A DNA stretch of 64,000 nt, from contig NZ_JANBVS010000006.1 of assembly GCF_024586915.1 (NCBI RefSeq), positions 248,001 to 312,000 of the forward strand, read 5' to 3'. Positions 24,523 to 32,786 of the stretch are shown here, piece by piece. Every line of letters starts with the position of its first letter. The stretch's first letter is position 1. A model generated the notes under the pieces. The model saw nothing but the letters and a program-made list of their open reading frames with translations. It did no database searches and had not been told where the DNA came from. The translations under genes were made by a program, and so were the position numbers. This DNA is from Bradyrhizobium sp. SRS-191 (GTDB taxonomy: Bacteria > Pseudomonadota > Alphaproteobacteria > Rhizobiales > Xanthobacteraceae).

Positions 24523-26733
24523 CTACCAAGGCATCTGGTTCATCGCCTCCCATGGCGAGGCGCCGTAGGGCGACGGCACCACCTTGATCTTCGCCATCAT
24601 GCCCCCGTCCTCATGTTCGAGGATGTGGCAGTGGTAGACGAACTCGCCGACCTGCGAGAACGGGATATCCACCACCACGGGCTTGGACGTGCATTGCCCG
24701 CTGCGCCACTGCTCGATGGTGCAGACGCCATTCTGAGCGTCCATCACCTCCGGCACGTTGGGAGTCGCCACCCCGAGCGGGACGTTGTCCTGCAGCATGC
24801 CGCCGCCGATGTTCTTGTTGAACGAGATCGCGAGCGGCGTGTTCTCTCCGGCCTTGCTGTTGATGGTCCTGAACCGCGTCTGGTGGATGTGGAAGTTGTG
24901 GTTCTCGGTCGAAAGCTGAACAAGCTCCCAGGTCTCGTGGACCGGGCGCTGTCCGGCGGCGAGCGGCAGGCAGACGATGTTCTGCGCGGGATCGAACTGA
25001 CTGACGGGAAGCTGCGTGCCCGGCACAGGGTTGCCGTTTTGATCGACCTCCTCATAGCCGAGACCGAAGGTGCCGTCGTCGTTCAGATCGGCCAGACCGA
25101 AAAAGATCCTGCGCCGGTGTCCTTGCGGCAGCGGACGACAGCCATCCTTCAACGGCGCCGCGTTCGCGTACGGGACCTTTGCATCAAGAATGCCGGAGGG
25201 CTGCATCGTGGCCAATGCATCGCCCCTGATATCCATCGCATAGGCAATGTGGCTGCGCCAGCCATGCTGATGGAAGCGCACCTTGGCGAGATCGACCGCC
25301 GGCCATTGGTCGCCGCTCCCCATCGTCAATCCGGCCATCTTGAACGTCGCGGACCCGGAACGCCCGGAGCTCGCGATCGCCCCGGTCTGCGGATCACGAT
25401 AGGTGACGTAGACTTCGGTGCGCGAGCTCGGCATCATCACCATCTGGGTGACGCAGACCGGCTTGGAGTGGAAGCGCGAGGTCGGCAGCGGCGGACAAGG
25501 CACCACGCGGAAGCGGGCGCCGCCGAGATGGACCATGGTGTCCATCGTCGTGTCCTGCGGCAGGTTCACGCTGACGCCGTCGACCGAGATCAGCTGCATG
25601 ATCATCGGCTTCTGGGTGTCGTCGTCAGTCAGCTGAAGATTGTAGGACAGGCTGCCCGAGGCGTTGGTCAGCCGCCAGACCTCACCATCCGGATCGGTCA
25701 CCTTCATCTTCGGGAATGTCCTGCCGTTGACCGTGAAGTACCATTTGCCGCCGGTGAAATTCGAGCCGCCGTCGGCCGAGGCATCGACGCCGGGGCACGC
25801 CCCTTCGCGAACTTCGGAGCTGTCTGCCGGGAATTGGGCGCAGAAGCCGGGATCCTGCTGATTGATCACTTCGCCCGGCTGGACGTTGACGGCGCCGCTG
25901 TCGAACTGCACCGCGCCGCCTGGCGCGACCTGAAGATCCTTCAGGATCAGGTGGCGCACGCTCGCGTCGGGAAACGGCGTATCCCGGGCGTCGCCATGTG
26001 CATAGTCCGAGACCTCGCCGACCGAGATGATACCCGCCAGTCCTTGCGAGACCTGGTTGAGCGAGATGCCATGGATGTGAGGATGAAACCAGAACTGTCC
26101 GGACGGATGATTCCGCGGGATATCGATGCGGAAATCCGCATAGTCCATCTTGTTCGAGCCGTGCTGATGCGTTGTCTGCGGCACCGGCATGCCGTTGGCG
26201 GAGTTGAAGATCTGGACGAACACGTAGTCCCCGAACGTCGGATCGCTCAGCGTCGGTGCACGCGGCTCCACGATCAGCCCATGCGTATGCAGGTTCGTGG
26301 GATTGCGAAACAGATTGGCCTGACCGGGATCGGTGTTGTGATTCACCTTCGCCGCGTCGAGTTGCGGCAGCTGGTTCACCAGCCTGATCTTCAGCGTGTC
26401 CCCCTTTTGCAGCGCGAGGCGCACGCCACCATACTCCGCCACAGCGGCGCCGGCGGGACAGGTGTTACCCGACGCGGGCCTGCGGCAGATCTCGTAGACC
26501 CAGCCGGTCGGGTTCATGGGCGAGCCGCCCGGCGGAGCATAGGTGATCGTCGAGATCGGCTTCGCCTTGGCGATCATCAACAGGTCCAGGACTCCGTGCC
26601 AGCTCCTGAATACCGTCGGCTCGACCAGGTCATGGGCGCGCGCTGCGCTGCCCGCCAGGGACAAGCCCGCCAGTAGCGCGGCTGCTGATATCAATGCTTT
26701 CTTCGTTGGCTTCCGCAGACACCCGACTAACAT
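24523..26733 (-). CDS. Exported multicopper oxidase
   Basis: 736 residues; signal peptide (KKALISAAALLAGLSLAGSA then ARAHD) without a twin-arginine motif. All four copper motifs are present: HTHG (~149-152), HPHIHG (~217-222), 'NHNFHIHQTRF' in the C-terminal cupredoxin domain, and 'YHCHILEHEDGGMM' at ~700-713, with Met712 in place as type 1 axial ligand. It would oxidise metals or phenolics with reduction of O2 to water. At 736 residues it is longer than CotA/CueO types, with inserts between domains. A separate unit from the FMN cassette. Confidence 0.85.
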   Translation of the reverse strand: MLVGCLRKPTKKALISAAALLAGLSLAGSAARAHDLVEPTVFRSWHGVLDLLMIAKAKPISTITYAPPGGSPMNPTGWVYEICRRPASGNTCPAGAAVAEYGGVRLALQKGDTLKIRLVNQLPQLDAAKVNHNTDPGQANLFRNPTNLHTHGLIVEPRAPTLSDPTFGDYVFVQIFNSANGMPVPQTTHQHGSNKMDYADFRIDIPRNHPSGQFWFHPHIHGISLNQVSQGLAGIISVGEVSDYAHGDARDTPFPDASVRHLILKDLQVAPGGAVQFDSGAVNVQPGEVINQQDPGFCAQFPADSSEVREGACPGVDASADGGSNFTGGKWYFTVNGRTFPKMKVTDPDGEVWRLTNASGSLSYNLQLTDDDTQKPMIMQLISVDGVSVNLPQDTTMDTMVHLGGARFRVVPCPPLPTSRFHSKPVCVTQMVMMPSSRTEVYVTYRDPQTGAIASSGRSGSATFKMAGLTMGSGDQWPAVDLAKVRFHQHGWRSHIAYAMDIRGDALATMQPSGILDAKVPYANAAPLKDGCRPLPQGHRRRIFFGLADLNDDGTFGLGYEEVDQNGNPVPGTQLPVSQFDPAQNIVCLPLAAGQRPVHETWELVQLSTENHNFHIHQTRFRTINSKAGENTPLAISFNKNIGGGMLQDNVPLGVATPNVPEVMDAQNGVCTIEQWRSGQCTSKPVVVDIPFSQVGEFVYHCHILEHEDGGMMAKIKVVPSPYGASPWEAMNQMPW

Positions 26734-27112
26734 GCCTGATCCCCATTTGGCTTCGAGACTAAGATCGGTGCAAAGCGTGCAGCTTCATAGGCGCAGCCTT
26801 CGCGAGGGCTGACTCCAATCGTCAGCAATGCGCCCTCGCACCCTCCCCTTTTTGGCTATGGATGTCGGGTGTCTCCTTTGTGACCGTTTCTTTCGCTTTG
26901 TGAGACTCCGGACACGCTGTTCAAGAATCGATCTAATCAGACGAACAAACAACCGCTGTGTGCGCACATCGCACACCGAGCGACACAAAAACGACAACCA
27001 GCCTGCTTAGTTCGTCGGCCACGACCTTCAGATCATCACAGGCGGCCTATCATCCCACCATGGGCCATCGATCGGCGCTCCGCCGGTGATCCGTCCTAAG
27101 GAGACCTTAAGG
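26734..27112. other. Divergent promoter region between multicopper oxidase and a small exported protein
   Basis: About 380 bases, less GC-rich than its surroundings. It holds a direct repeat CTTTGTGA (26876-26883 and 26896-26903) and a perfect inverted repeat GTGTGCG-CACAT-CGCACAC (26958-26976). Short open frames here lack ribosome binding sites and look random. Confidence 0.5.
26958..26976. promoter_or_regulatory. Perfect 7-7 inverted repeat, candidate operator
   Basis: GTGTGCG and CGCACAC flank a 5-base spacer, midway between the divergent oxidase gene and the small exported-protein gene. The size and symmetry suit a dimeric regulator. No regulator gene is adjacent. Confidence 0.35.
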
Positions 27113-27415
27113 ATGCTGCTTGCTGTTGTTCTCGCATGGGCCTGCAATGTGACCGGCATGGCCTGCGGCGCGCCGACCACCGAGATCATTCAGAAGGCCT
27201 ATGAGCAGGAAGCACCGGCATCGGGTGTCCGGCACGACAAGGGCCTCAAGATCGTCGAGGCAACTTGCGGCAAGGGCGACGAGAACGGGCGCTTCCTGTG
27301 TCAGGTGTCGTTCGTCTCCGAGGACGACCCGGACAAGCGCCTCTATTTCGATATCGTCTCAGCCGCGCTCACCGACAAGGGTTGGGTCCTGACCAGCGGA
27401 TTGTGCAAGCGCTGA
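27113..27415 (+). CDS. Small exported hypothetical protein
   Basis: 100 residues from ATG at 27113, with AAGGAG nine bases upstream, preferred over the ATG at 27086. Signal peptide (LLAVVLAWACNVTGMACGAP), possibly a lipoprotein. The mature part has two Cys (EATCGKGDENGRFLCQVSF) and a C-terminal Cys (SGLCKR). No family recognised. It lies alone between the oxidase and the second T2SS locus. Confidence 0.55.
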   Translation: MLLAVVLAWACNVTGMACGAPTTEIIQKAYEQEAPASGVRHDKGLKIVEATCGKGDENGRFLCQVSFVSEDDPDKRLYFDIVSAALTDKGWVLTSGLCKR

Positions 27416-27417
27416 AG

Positions 27418-27463
27418 GCGCCGGAACGTTCCTGGCGTTTCCGGCAGGAATGCCGGCGGCGCC
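27418..27463. terminator. Compound hairpin in a convergent gap
   Basis: GGCGCCGG (27418-27425) pairs with the CCGGCGGCGCC block at 27453-27463 apart from a bulge, and inside it TTCCTG pairs with CAGGAA. The gap separates a plus-strand gene (stop 27415) from gspN of locus 2 (stop 27498), so it could terminate both. Confidence 0.42.
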
Positions 27464-27497
27464 ATGCGACCGTATCGTCATCCCCCGCCGTGTGCGT

Positions 27498-28178
27498 TCA
27501 GAGTTGCCGGCGACCCGAGCGCTGCCGCTGATGCATGCGGAGCAGCCTCGACTCGGGCGACAGAAAAGGCGGCCCTGCTTGCGCCAACGGAGGCGCAGTC
27601 GGCGTCACCGGAGTCTCAGCGATATCCGTCGTCACGGGACTTATCAGTTGTCCGGGTTGCTGTGTGAAATACAGAATGACGACGTCTTCGCCCTTCTTTA
27701 GCGTGGCCGACCGCGCCTCGACGTGACGCAGAATCCAGCCCTGGTAGTCCGCGCCGGTCCTGATGCGCAATGGCGTCTTGCTGCCTGGATCGACGAAGAT
27801 CGCGAGGCCCTGATTGCCGTTGACGACGGTTCCGACGAGCGACAGCTGCGGCCGCTCCGGCCGGATCGGCTCCTGCACCTCCGGCGCGGTCACGACGGCG
27901 GGCGGAGGCGTTTCAGCCGGCGGCGGACGCCGCGAGGGCGAGAAGATCGGGCGGTCACGCGTCGCCGAGAGCCGATCGAGTGGAATGCCCCAGAGCGGAT
28001 TGGCGGCCCGCCCCTGCAGGCTGGACACAAGCGGTGCGCCTTGCGTGAGCGCGGGCGGCTGCTGATCGGAGATCGCGTAAGCCGGATCGAGCCTCGAGCC
28101 CTCGAGCTGAGCAAACGCCGACGCGGCGGCGAGAACGCAGCAACAACCGCCGGCGACCAGTTGGACAACATACCTCAT
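27498..28178 (-). CDS. gspN: T2SS protein GspN/GspC-like (locus 2)
   Basis: 226 residues from ATG ending at 28178, which overlaps the gspM stop as ATGA; an ATG at 28193 would add five residues. Signal peptide (MRYVVQLVAGGCCCVLAAAS then AFAQ). It carries the same block as copy 1: 'NPLWGIPLDRLSATRDRPIF' and 'SPSRRPPP', then 'LSLVGTVVNGNQGLAIFVD'. Beyond that it has an extra C-terminal Pro-rich tail of ~40 residues. Confidence 0.7.
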   Translation of the reverse strand: MRYVVQLVAGGCCCVLAAASAFAQLEGSRLDPAYAISDQQPPALTQGAPLVSSLQGRAANPLWGIPLDRLSATRDRPIFSPSRRPPPAETPPPAVVTAPEVQEPIRPERPQLSLVGTVVNGNQGLAIFVDPGSKTPLRIRTGADYQGWILRHVEARSATLKKGEDVVILYFTQQPGQLISPVTTDIAETPVTPTAPPLAQAGPPFLSPESRLLRMHQRQRSGRRQL

Positions 28179-28732
28179 CGGGGGCCCTGCCATTGTCCGG
28201 ACACCGTCATCATGATGCGCAGCTTGCCGCTCGCGGCGGCCGCGGACCCGCCTCCCTCGGCAACCAGTTCATCGACGAACAGACACGGCATCCCGGCCTC
28301 CAGATCGTAGAGAATCGGCTGCAAGGCAGCCTGATCGGCCTCGAAATTTGCGCTGACGCTGATCTGCCGCGCCTTGGCAGGCGGGCTCTGCACATCCAGC
28401 TGCGATGAAGACACGCTGCCGCCGTGACGACTCACGACCTCATTCACCCGCTGCACCAGCGCCGCCCCGGCCACGGTGACGCTGGAACCTTCGAGAAAGG
28501 CCGATCCGGTCACGACTGTCGCATTGCTTCCGTGCTCGCGCGCAAAGGCCATGCTGTGGGCATCGAGAAGACGCAGCGTGTCGGTCAGCGCAGCCAGTTC
28601 GGCGCGCTGATCGAGCACGCTCTTGATGGGCAGCGCGGTTGCCGCGCCCAGCGCCATGAGCAGCCCGACATAGACCGTGGCGGCGAGGCCGGGCGAGGCC
28701 GGCGTGCGCGCAAACATGCTGGCGATGCTCAT
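28175..28732 (-). CDS. gspM: T2SS platform protein GspM (locus 2)
   Basis: 185 residues, one fewer than copy 1. Membrane segment near the N-terminus (AATVYVGLLMALGAATALPI), then a periplasmic domain with 'EGSSVTVAGAALVQRVNEVV' and the shared C-terminal pattern 'SGQWQGPR'. Sequence identity to copy 1 looks modest, so duplication is old or the locus was acquired separately. Four-base overlaps on both sides. Confidence 0.8.
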   Translation of the reverse strand: MSIASMFARTPASPGLAATVYVGLLMALGAATALPIKSVLDQRAELAALTDTLRLLDAHSMAFAREHGSNATVVTGSAFLEGSSVTVAGAALVQRVNEVVSRHGGSVSSSQLDVQSPPAKARQISVSANFEADQAALQPILYDLEAGMPCLFVDELVAEGGGSAAAASGKLRIMMTVSGQWQGPR

Positions 28733-29811
28733 GTGCTGCCCCCAAAGTAAGCCTTGAGGCCGACCTCGATGTGGAAGCGTTCTCCGGCTTCATCAGCCGC
28801 GCGCGTCGTCGGCGCTGAAAATGTCGCTTGATTGAAGTGCGCCGATTGTTCGAGCAGTCCAATCAGTGCGGGCGCATCGCGACTGATGCCGGTGATCTGC
28901 AGCTTGTCCCTGTTGATGCGCAGCTCGGTCACGTATGTCTCGTCCGGCAGCACGCGGGAGAGCGCATCGAGCACCAGCACGCTGGCAGCCCTCTCCTGCT
29001 TGCTCCGCAGCAGGGCACCGAACGCGCTGTTGTCAGCCCCCTCGGCACCCAGGCGCAGCGCTGCGCGCCGCTCCGATATCCGTTGTGACAGCACGCGCTG
29101 CTGCTCTTCGAGCTTGCCGCCCATAATGCTGGTGGCGCCGAACGATAGCGTCGCCATGAGCCCTGCGACGACCAACACGACCGTCAGAATGCGGCCGACG
29201 CGCCCTGCATCCAGCGGTCCACGCAGGTGATGCTCGATCAGCCTCGTTGCCCGTGGTGCGGCGCGTTCGTGCGCCGAGCCCTGGGGAGCGGCAATCAGCA
29301 CGATGCAGGCCGCTCGCCAGGACTCGGCAAGCCGAATGAGGGGATCGGTGCTCGTCCTCGGCGCAGCAATGACCGTGGTCTGAATGCGGTCAGCCGAAAT
29401 CTCGACCGGCTCCGTGCTGCCGAACACGGCGTCCTGCGCCGTCCACGGCGTCAGCCGATCGATCTGCGAGCGGACCATCGGCTCCAGAAACTCGACGGCC
29501 CGCTTGGGCAGTTCCAGCGGTCGCCAAAGGAAGCGGTCGGACCGCAGCGTCACCTCGATCCGGCTGCCTCGCACGAGCTCCAGCCATTTGTCGGGAAGCG
29601 CCCGCACGGCCGCTTCGCCGCTCGACAGGAGAACGGAATGATCCGGCGGTCCGGATCGCCCCGTCGACTTGACGACGAAGACATTGTGCTCGGTCTCGAT
29701 CAGCTGCACCGAGGACTTGAGATTGAACCGGCCGCTCAGACCGATGATCGCCTCCGCCACAGAGCGGATCCATGCTGCGAACTCACCGCGCGCGGCCATT
29801 GCCATTCTCAT
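28729..29811 (-). CDS. gspL: T2SS platform protein GspL with PilN-like domain (locus 2)
   Basis: 360 residues from ATG ending at 29811, overlapping the gspK stop. Same layout as copy 1: cytosolic domain with 'IDRLTPWTAQDAVFGS', a membrane segment (VGRILTVVLVVAGLMATLSF) and a periplasmic PilN-like part with 'LPDETYVTELRINRDKLQIT'. Confidence 0.82.
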   Translation of the reverse strand: MRMAMAARGEFAAWIRSVAEAIIGLSGRFNLKSSVQLIETEHNVFVVKSTGRSGPPDHSVLLSSGEAAVRALPDKWLELVRGSRIEVTLRSDRFLWRPLELPKRAVEFLEPMVRSQIDRLTPWTAQDAVFGSTEPVEISADRIQTTVIAAPRTSTDPLIRLAESWRAACIVLIAAPQGSAHERAAPRATRLIEHHLRGPLDAGRVGRILTVVLVVAGLMATLSFGATSIMGGKLEEQQRVLSQRISERRAALRLGAEGADNSAFGALLRSKQERAASVLVLDALSRVLPDETYVTELRINRDKLQITGISRDAPALIGLLEQSAHFNQATFSAPTTRAADEAGERFHIEVGLKAYFGGST

Positions 29812-30755
29812 CACAGCGCCTTTCCTGACGGCCTGGGCATTACCGCGCTTCCGACGTCGTCCCGCCACGACAAGATACGGTATGGATCGTCGCCCTCTGC
29901 CAGCAGGATGACGACTTCAACCGCGGCGCGTCGCCCTGCATCGAAAGCGATCGTGATCCCCACGCGGAAGGCGTCGCCGACCTCCAGCGTCGTACCAGCG
30001 CGCGCCGCTCCAAGCGCCGATACCAGCGATCTCGGTTCGCGACGCAGGCCGGCGCGCTGCTCCAGGAAGCTCTTCAACACATCCTGAGTCATTCCGGGAA
30101 GCGCGGCGACGACTTCGGGCGCGGACTCCAGCGGATCGATCTCACGCCGCCCGCTGAAGACGGTCACGAACGGCATCGCCTGATCGACCAGGGCCGGCGG
30201 GATCTTCAGCACCAGGCGAAGCTCCTCGACATTCGCAAAGGACGCTCCACGCGGCGCGTAGTCCATCCCTGCCGTCCGATAGAGCTCACGCTCCGGATCG
30301 GCAGCATTCTCGGCTGGTGGGGTCCGCCAGCCGATGATCCGCTCGGCATACTCATTGGCCCTGTCGGCGCGAGCGCCCAGCGCGGCGAACAGGTTAGCGA
30401 GCATCTGCTTTGGGGCATGATTAAGATCGATGCGGCCCGCTTCGGACCGGAATGCGACCGACACCTGCGCATGGTCGAGCCGGAATGAGAACGCCCCAGC
30501 CGGCGGCCGCTGCAACTTCGGCATGGCGATGAGCTTGAAGGCGGCAAGCTCGAGACCCGCAGAAGCCAGCGCGCCGGATCGCATCCGGGCGTCGTCGAGC
30601 GACAGGCGCTGGACGGTACTGACAAGATAGACCGAGAGAGCTCCGGCCAGCCCCGCCAGCGAAACGAGGATCCAGAGCGCCGCAACGAGGACGAAGCCGC
30701 CTTCGCGATCACGGCCTTCATCATCTGTGGAGATAGGAGCGCTGCGCATGGTCAT
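29811..30755 (-). CDS. gspK: Minor pseudopilin GspK (locus 2)
   Basis: 314 residues from ATG ending at 30755 (ATGA overlap with gspJ), the same length as copy 1. Leader 'REGGFVLVAALWILVSLAGL' with Gly-Phe cleavage and no +5 Glu, as usual for GspK. 'GRIDLNHAPKQMLANLFAAL' and 'LPGMTQDVLKSFL' match the GspK domain. Confidence 0.85.
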   Translation of the reverse strand: MTMRSAPISTDDEGRDREGGFVLVAALWILVSLAGLAGALSVYLVSTVQRLSLDDARMRSGALASAGLELAAFKLIAMPKLQRPPAGAFSFRLDHAQVSVAFRSEAGRIDLNHAPKQMLANLFAALGARADRANEYAERIIGWRTPPAENAADPERELYRTAGMDYAPRGASFANVEELRLVLKIPPALVDQAMPFVTVFSGRREIDPLESAPEVVAALPGMTQDVLKSFLEQRAGLRREPRSLVSALGAARAGTTLEVGDAFRVGITIAFDAGRRAAVEVVILLAEGDDPYRILSWRDDVGSAVMPRPSGKAL

Positions 30756-31450
30756 GGCTCCGACCGCGCCGCGGCACGCCCGACCGTGACGTCCGCTTGC
30801 GGCATCTGCCTGTCGCACGGACGGTCTGCCGGGCTGCAGACGCTCTCGGCCGGAGCCGAGATATGGATCATCGCGATTCGTGAGATCGATGGCGCGCTCG
30901 CATCGGCCGTGTTGCGCACCGTCACCCGTACCGCTGCCGGCAGCTTCTCGGCACTCCGCCACGACGGCGCCCAGTTCCGGTCGGCCCCTGCATAGGCAAA
31001 CGAGACGCGATACGGCGCCTGGAGCAGCACGACGGGATCGGCCAACTCACGAGCACTGCCAGGCGCGAACGCGGCGCGTTTTCGGACGAGCACCGCGTCG
31101 TCACCGTCGCCAGATTCCGAGATGCGAACCAGATCGAGCCCCCGGCCGCTCCGCGGTCCCAGCGACAGCCTGACGAAGGTGACCGACGTCTCCGATCCGT
31201 CGAACAGAACAGACTTGGTCTGAGCATCGGGCCGGATGAATTCCGCGGCCGCGACGTCGGCGCTGATGCGGTCGAGCGCGAGGCTTAGGGATTCGTTGCG
31301 CTGGATGCGATGCAGGCCGCGATCCCAGCTCGGAATCCATTGCGCGGTGATCGCCGCGAGGGCCGAGATCAGCAGCCCCATCAGCGCCAACGCGACCAGG
31401 ACTTCGATCAGCGTGAAGCCGGCCTGCGAATCGTTGGAGCGACGCGCCAT
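30752..31450 (-). CDS. gspJ: Minor pseudopilin GspJ (locus 2)
   Basis: 232 residues from ATG ending at 31450, touching the gspI stop. Leader 'SQAGFTLIEVLVALALMGLL' with +5 Glu. The C-terminal end has an extra Cys pair (ESVCSPADRPCDRQ), absent in copy 1, that could form a small disulfide loop. Confidence 0.82.
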   Translation of the reverse strand: MARRSNDSQAGFTLIEVLVALALMGLLISALAAITAQWIPSWDRGLHRIQRNESLSLALDRISADVAAAEFIRPDAQTKSVLFDGSETSVTFVRLSLGPRSGRGLDLVRISESGDGDDAVLVRKRAAFAPGSARELADPVVLLQAPYRVSFAYAGADRNWAPSWRSAEKLPAAVRVTVRNTADASAPSISRIAMIHISAPAESVCSPADRPCDRQMPQADVTVGRAAARSEP

Positions 31451-31854
31451 CACTCGGCCTGCCTCCGGAACAGACGGATCGTTTCGAGCTCCATGGTTGC
31501 CCCGGAGGGCGATCGAACCTGGAGCGTGATCCGTTGCGGCACCCACGCGGACGCACCGGCATCGGTTCCGAATGGCTGCGCCTGTGCGCGCCAGGCATGG
31601 GCCATCGTCTCCCCCGCCGCTGTCCGCGCAGCTGGCAGGCGCGAGGGAAAGGCCAGCCACAGCGCGTTATGAGCAGCCTGCACCAATGCAACATGCTGCT
31701 CCAACCGCCGGCTCCCACGGCTCGACGAGCCCATGAGAGCCGCGATCGCGACCAGCGAAACCGCGACGATCGCGAGCGCGACCAGCGTCTCGATCAGGGT
31801 GAAGCCAGCGGCCCGATTATGGTCTGGTGACGCCAGCATGCGACCCCACTTCAA
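31450..31854 (-). CDS. gspI: Minor pseudopilin GspI (locus 2)
   Basis: 134 residues with leader 'RAAGFTLIETLVALAIVAVS' (Ala-Gly-Phe, +5 Glu) and 'RRLEQHVALVQAAHNALWL', matching copy 1. A second ATG at 31839 would reduce the overlap with gspH from 38 bases to 23 and is also possible. Confidence 0.82.
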   Translation of the reverse strand: MKWGRMLASPDHNRAAGFTLIETLVALAIVAVSLVAIAALMGSSSRGSRRLEQHVALVQAAHNALWLAFPSRLPAARTAAGETMAHAWRAQAQPFGTDAGASAWVPQRITLQVRSPSGATMELETIRLFRRQAE

Positions 31855-32290
31855 CCCTTCCTGTCAGCCAGTTGACGCGAATTTGGTAGCCGGCATCGAG
31901 ATGCGTGAGCGTGATGACGCCGCCGCACGACATCCCCGAGCCGAAGAAGCTGATGGATTCGAACGACGGCCGGTCGTCGCAGTTGCGCGGCAGCACCGTC
32001 TCCAGCCGGACATCGTCCGGAAGACGGATCACCTGCCTGCTCGCACCCGCGCTGATCAGGCGCGCCCGCGCATCGACCCGCGTGTTGACCGCGAGTCCAC
32101 GACCAATGGCCGCATTTCGATCGGCCTTCAACAACGAGGCGGTCTCGAGCGCATAAGCCTCCAGCCGCGGCCGCGAGGTCTGCCTGGACATCGCCGGCAA
32201 CGACACGGCCGCCATCAACGCGACGACCGCGAGCACACAGACCATTTCGATGAGCGTGAAGCCGGCCGTGCGGCCGTCGCGATCATCCAT
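31817..32290 (-). CDS. gspH: Minor pseudopilin GspH (locus 2)
   Basis: 157 residues. Leader 'TAGFTLIEMVCVLAVVALMA'. Strong match to copy 1 in 'SRQTSRPRLEAYALETASLL' and 'YQIRVNWLTGRVEVGS'. Starts two bases after the gspG stop. Confidence 0.84.
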   Translation of the reverse strand: MDDRDGRTAGFTLIEMVCVLAVVALMAAVSLPAMSRQTSRPRLEAYALETASLLKADRNAAIGRGLAVNTRVDARARLISAGASRQVIRLPDDVRLETVLPRNCDDRPSFESISFFGSGMSCGGVITLTHLDAGYQIRVNWLTGRVEVGSHAGVTRP

Positions 32291-32292
32291 CC

Positions 32293-32781
32293 CTATCTGC
32301 CACCGACGGCGACCGACGAGGAGATATCGGTGGCGAGATCGGTGCCGCCCTCCTGCCCGTCCGATCCATAGGAGACGATCTCATAGGGCACCTGCTGTCC
32401 CGGCGATCGGTAGACATAGGCATGGCTCCAGGGATCGCTCGGAACGTTTCCTCCCTTGAGATATGGTCCGGCCCAGCCCGGAATGGTCGATGCCGGCCGG
32501 ACCAGCGCCGTCAGACCTTCCGACGTGGTCGGGTAGCGACCAGTGTCGAGGTAGAACAGATCGAGCGCGCTCGAAAAGCTCTGGATCTGAATTCGCGCGG
32601 TCTTGACCCGGGATTCGTTCAGCGACGACAGCACGCGCGGGCCGATCAAACCCATGATCATGCCGATGATGGCGATGACGACCAGCATCTCCACCAGCGT
32701 GAAGCCGCTTTCAGGATCGTCGCATGTGATGCGGGTCGGCTCGACGCCGCCGATTGCTGGCTTCTTCGACTGATCGTCCAT
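32293..32781 (-). CDS. gspG: Major pseudopilin GspG (locus 2)
   Basis: 162 residues, the same length as copy 1. Leader 'ESGFTLVEMLVVIAIIGMIM' (Gly-Phe, +5 Glu), 'ALDLFYLDTGRYPTTSEGL', 'GPYLKGGNVPSDPWSHAYVY' and 'SYGSDGQEGGTDLATDI'. The most conserved pseudopilin of the pair. The pre-leader is longer and more polar than in copy 1. Confidence 0.9.
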   Translation of the reverse strand: MDDQSKKPAIGGVEPTRITCDDPESGFTLVEMLVVIAIIGMIMGLIGPRVLSSLNESRVKTARIQIQSFSSALDLFYLDTGRYPTTSEGLTALVRPASTIPGWAGPYLKGGNVPSDPWSHAYVYRSPGQQVPYEIVSYGSDGQEGGTDLATDISSSVAVGGR

Positions 32782-32786
32782 GGTCT

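Noticed and set aside
24613..26676. A 687-codon open frame antisense to the multicopper oxidase
   Set aside because: The opposite strand carries all four copper motifs; the antisense product has no domain and is an effect of third-position GC.
26785..26997. A 70-codon basic frame in the oxidase promoter region
   Set aside because: Arg/Ser-rich, without RBS, and covering probable operator repeats.
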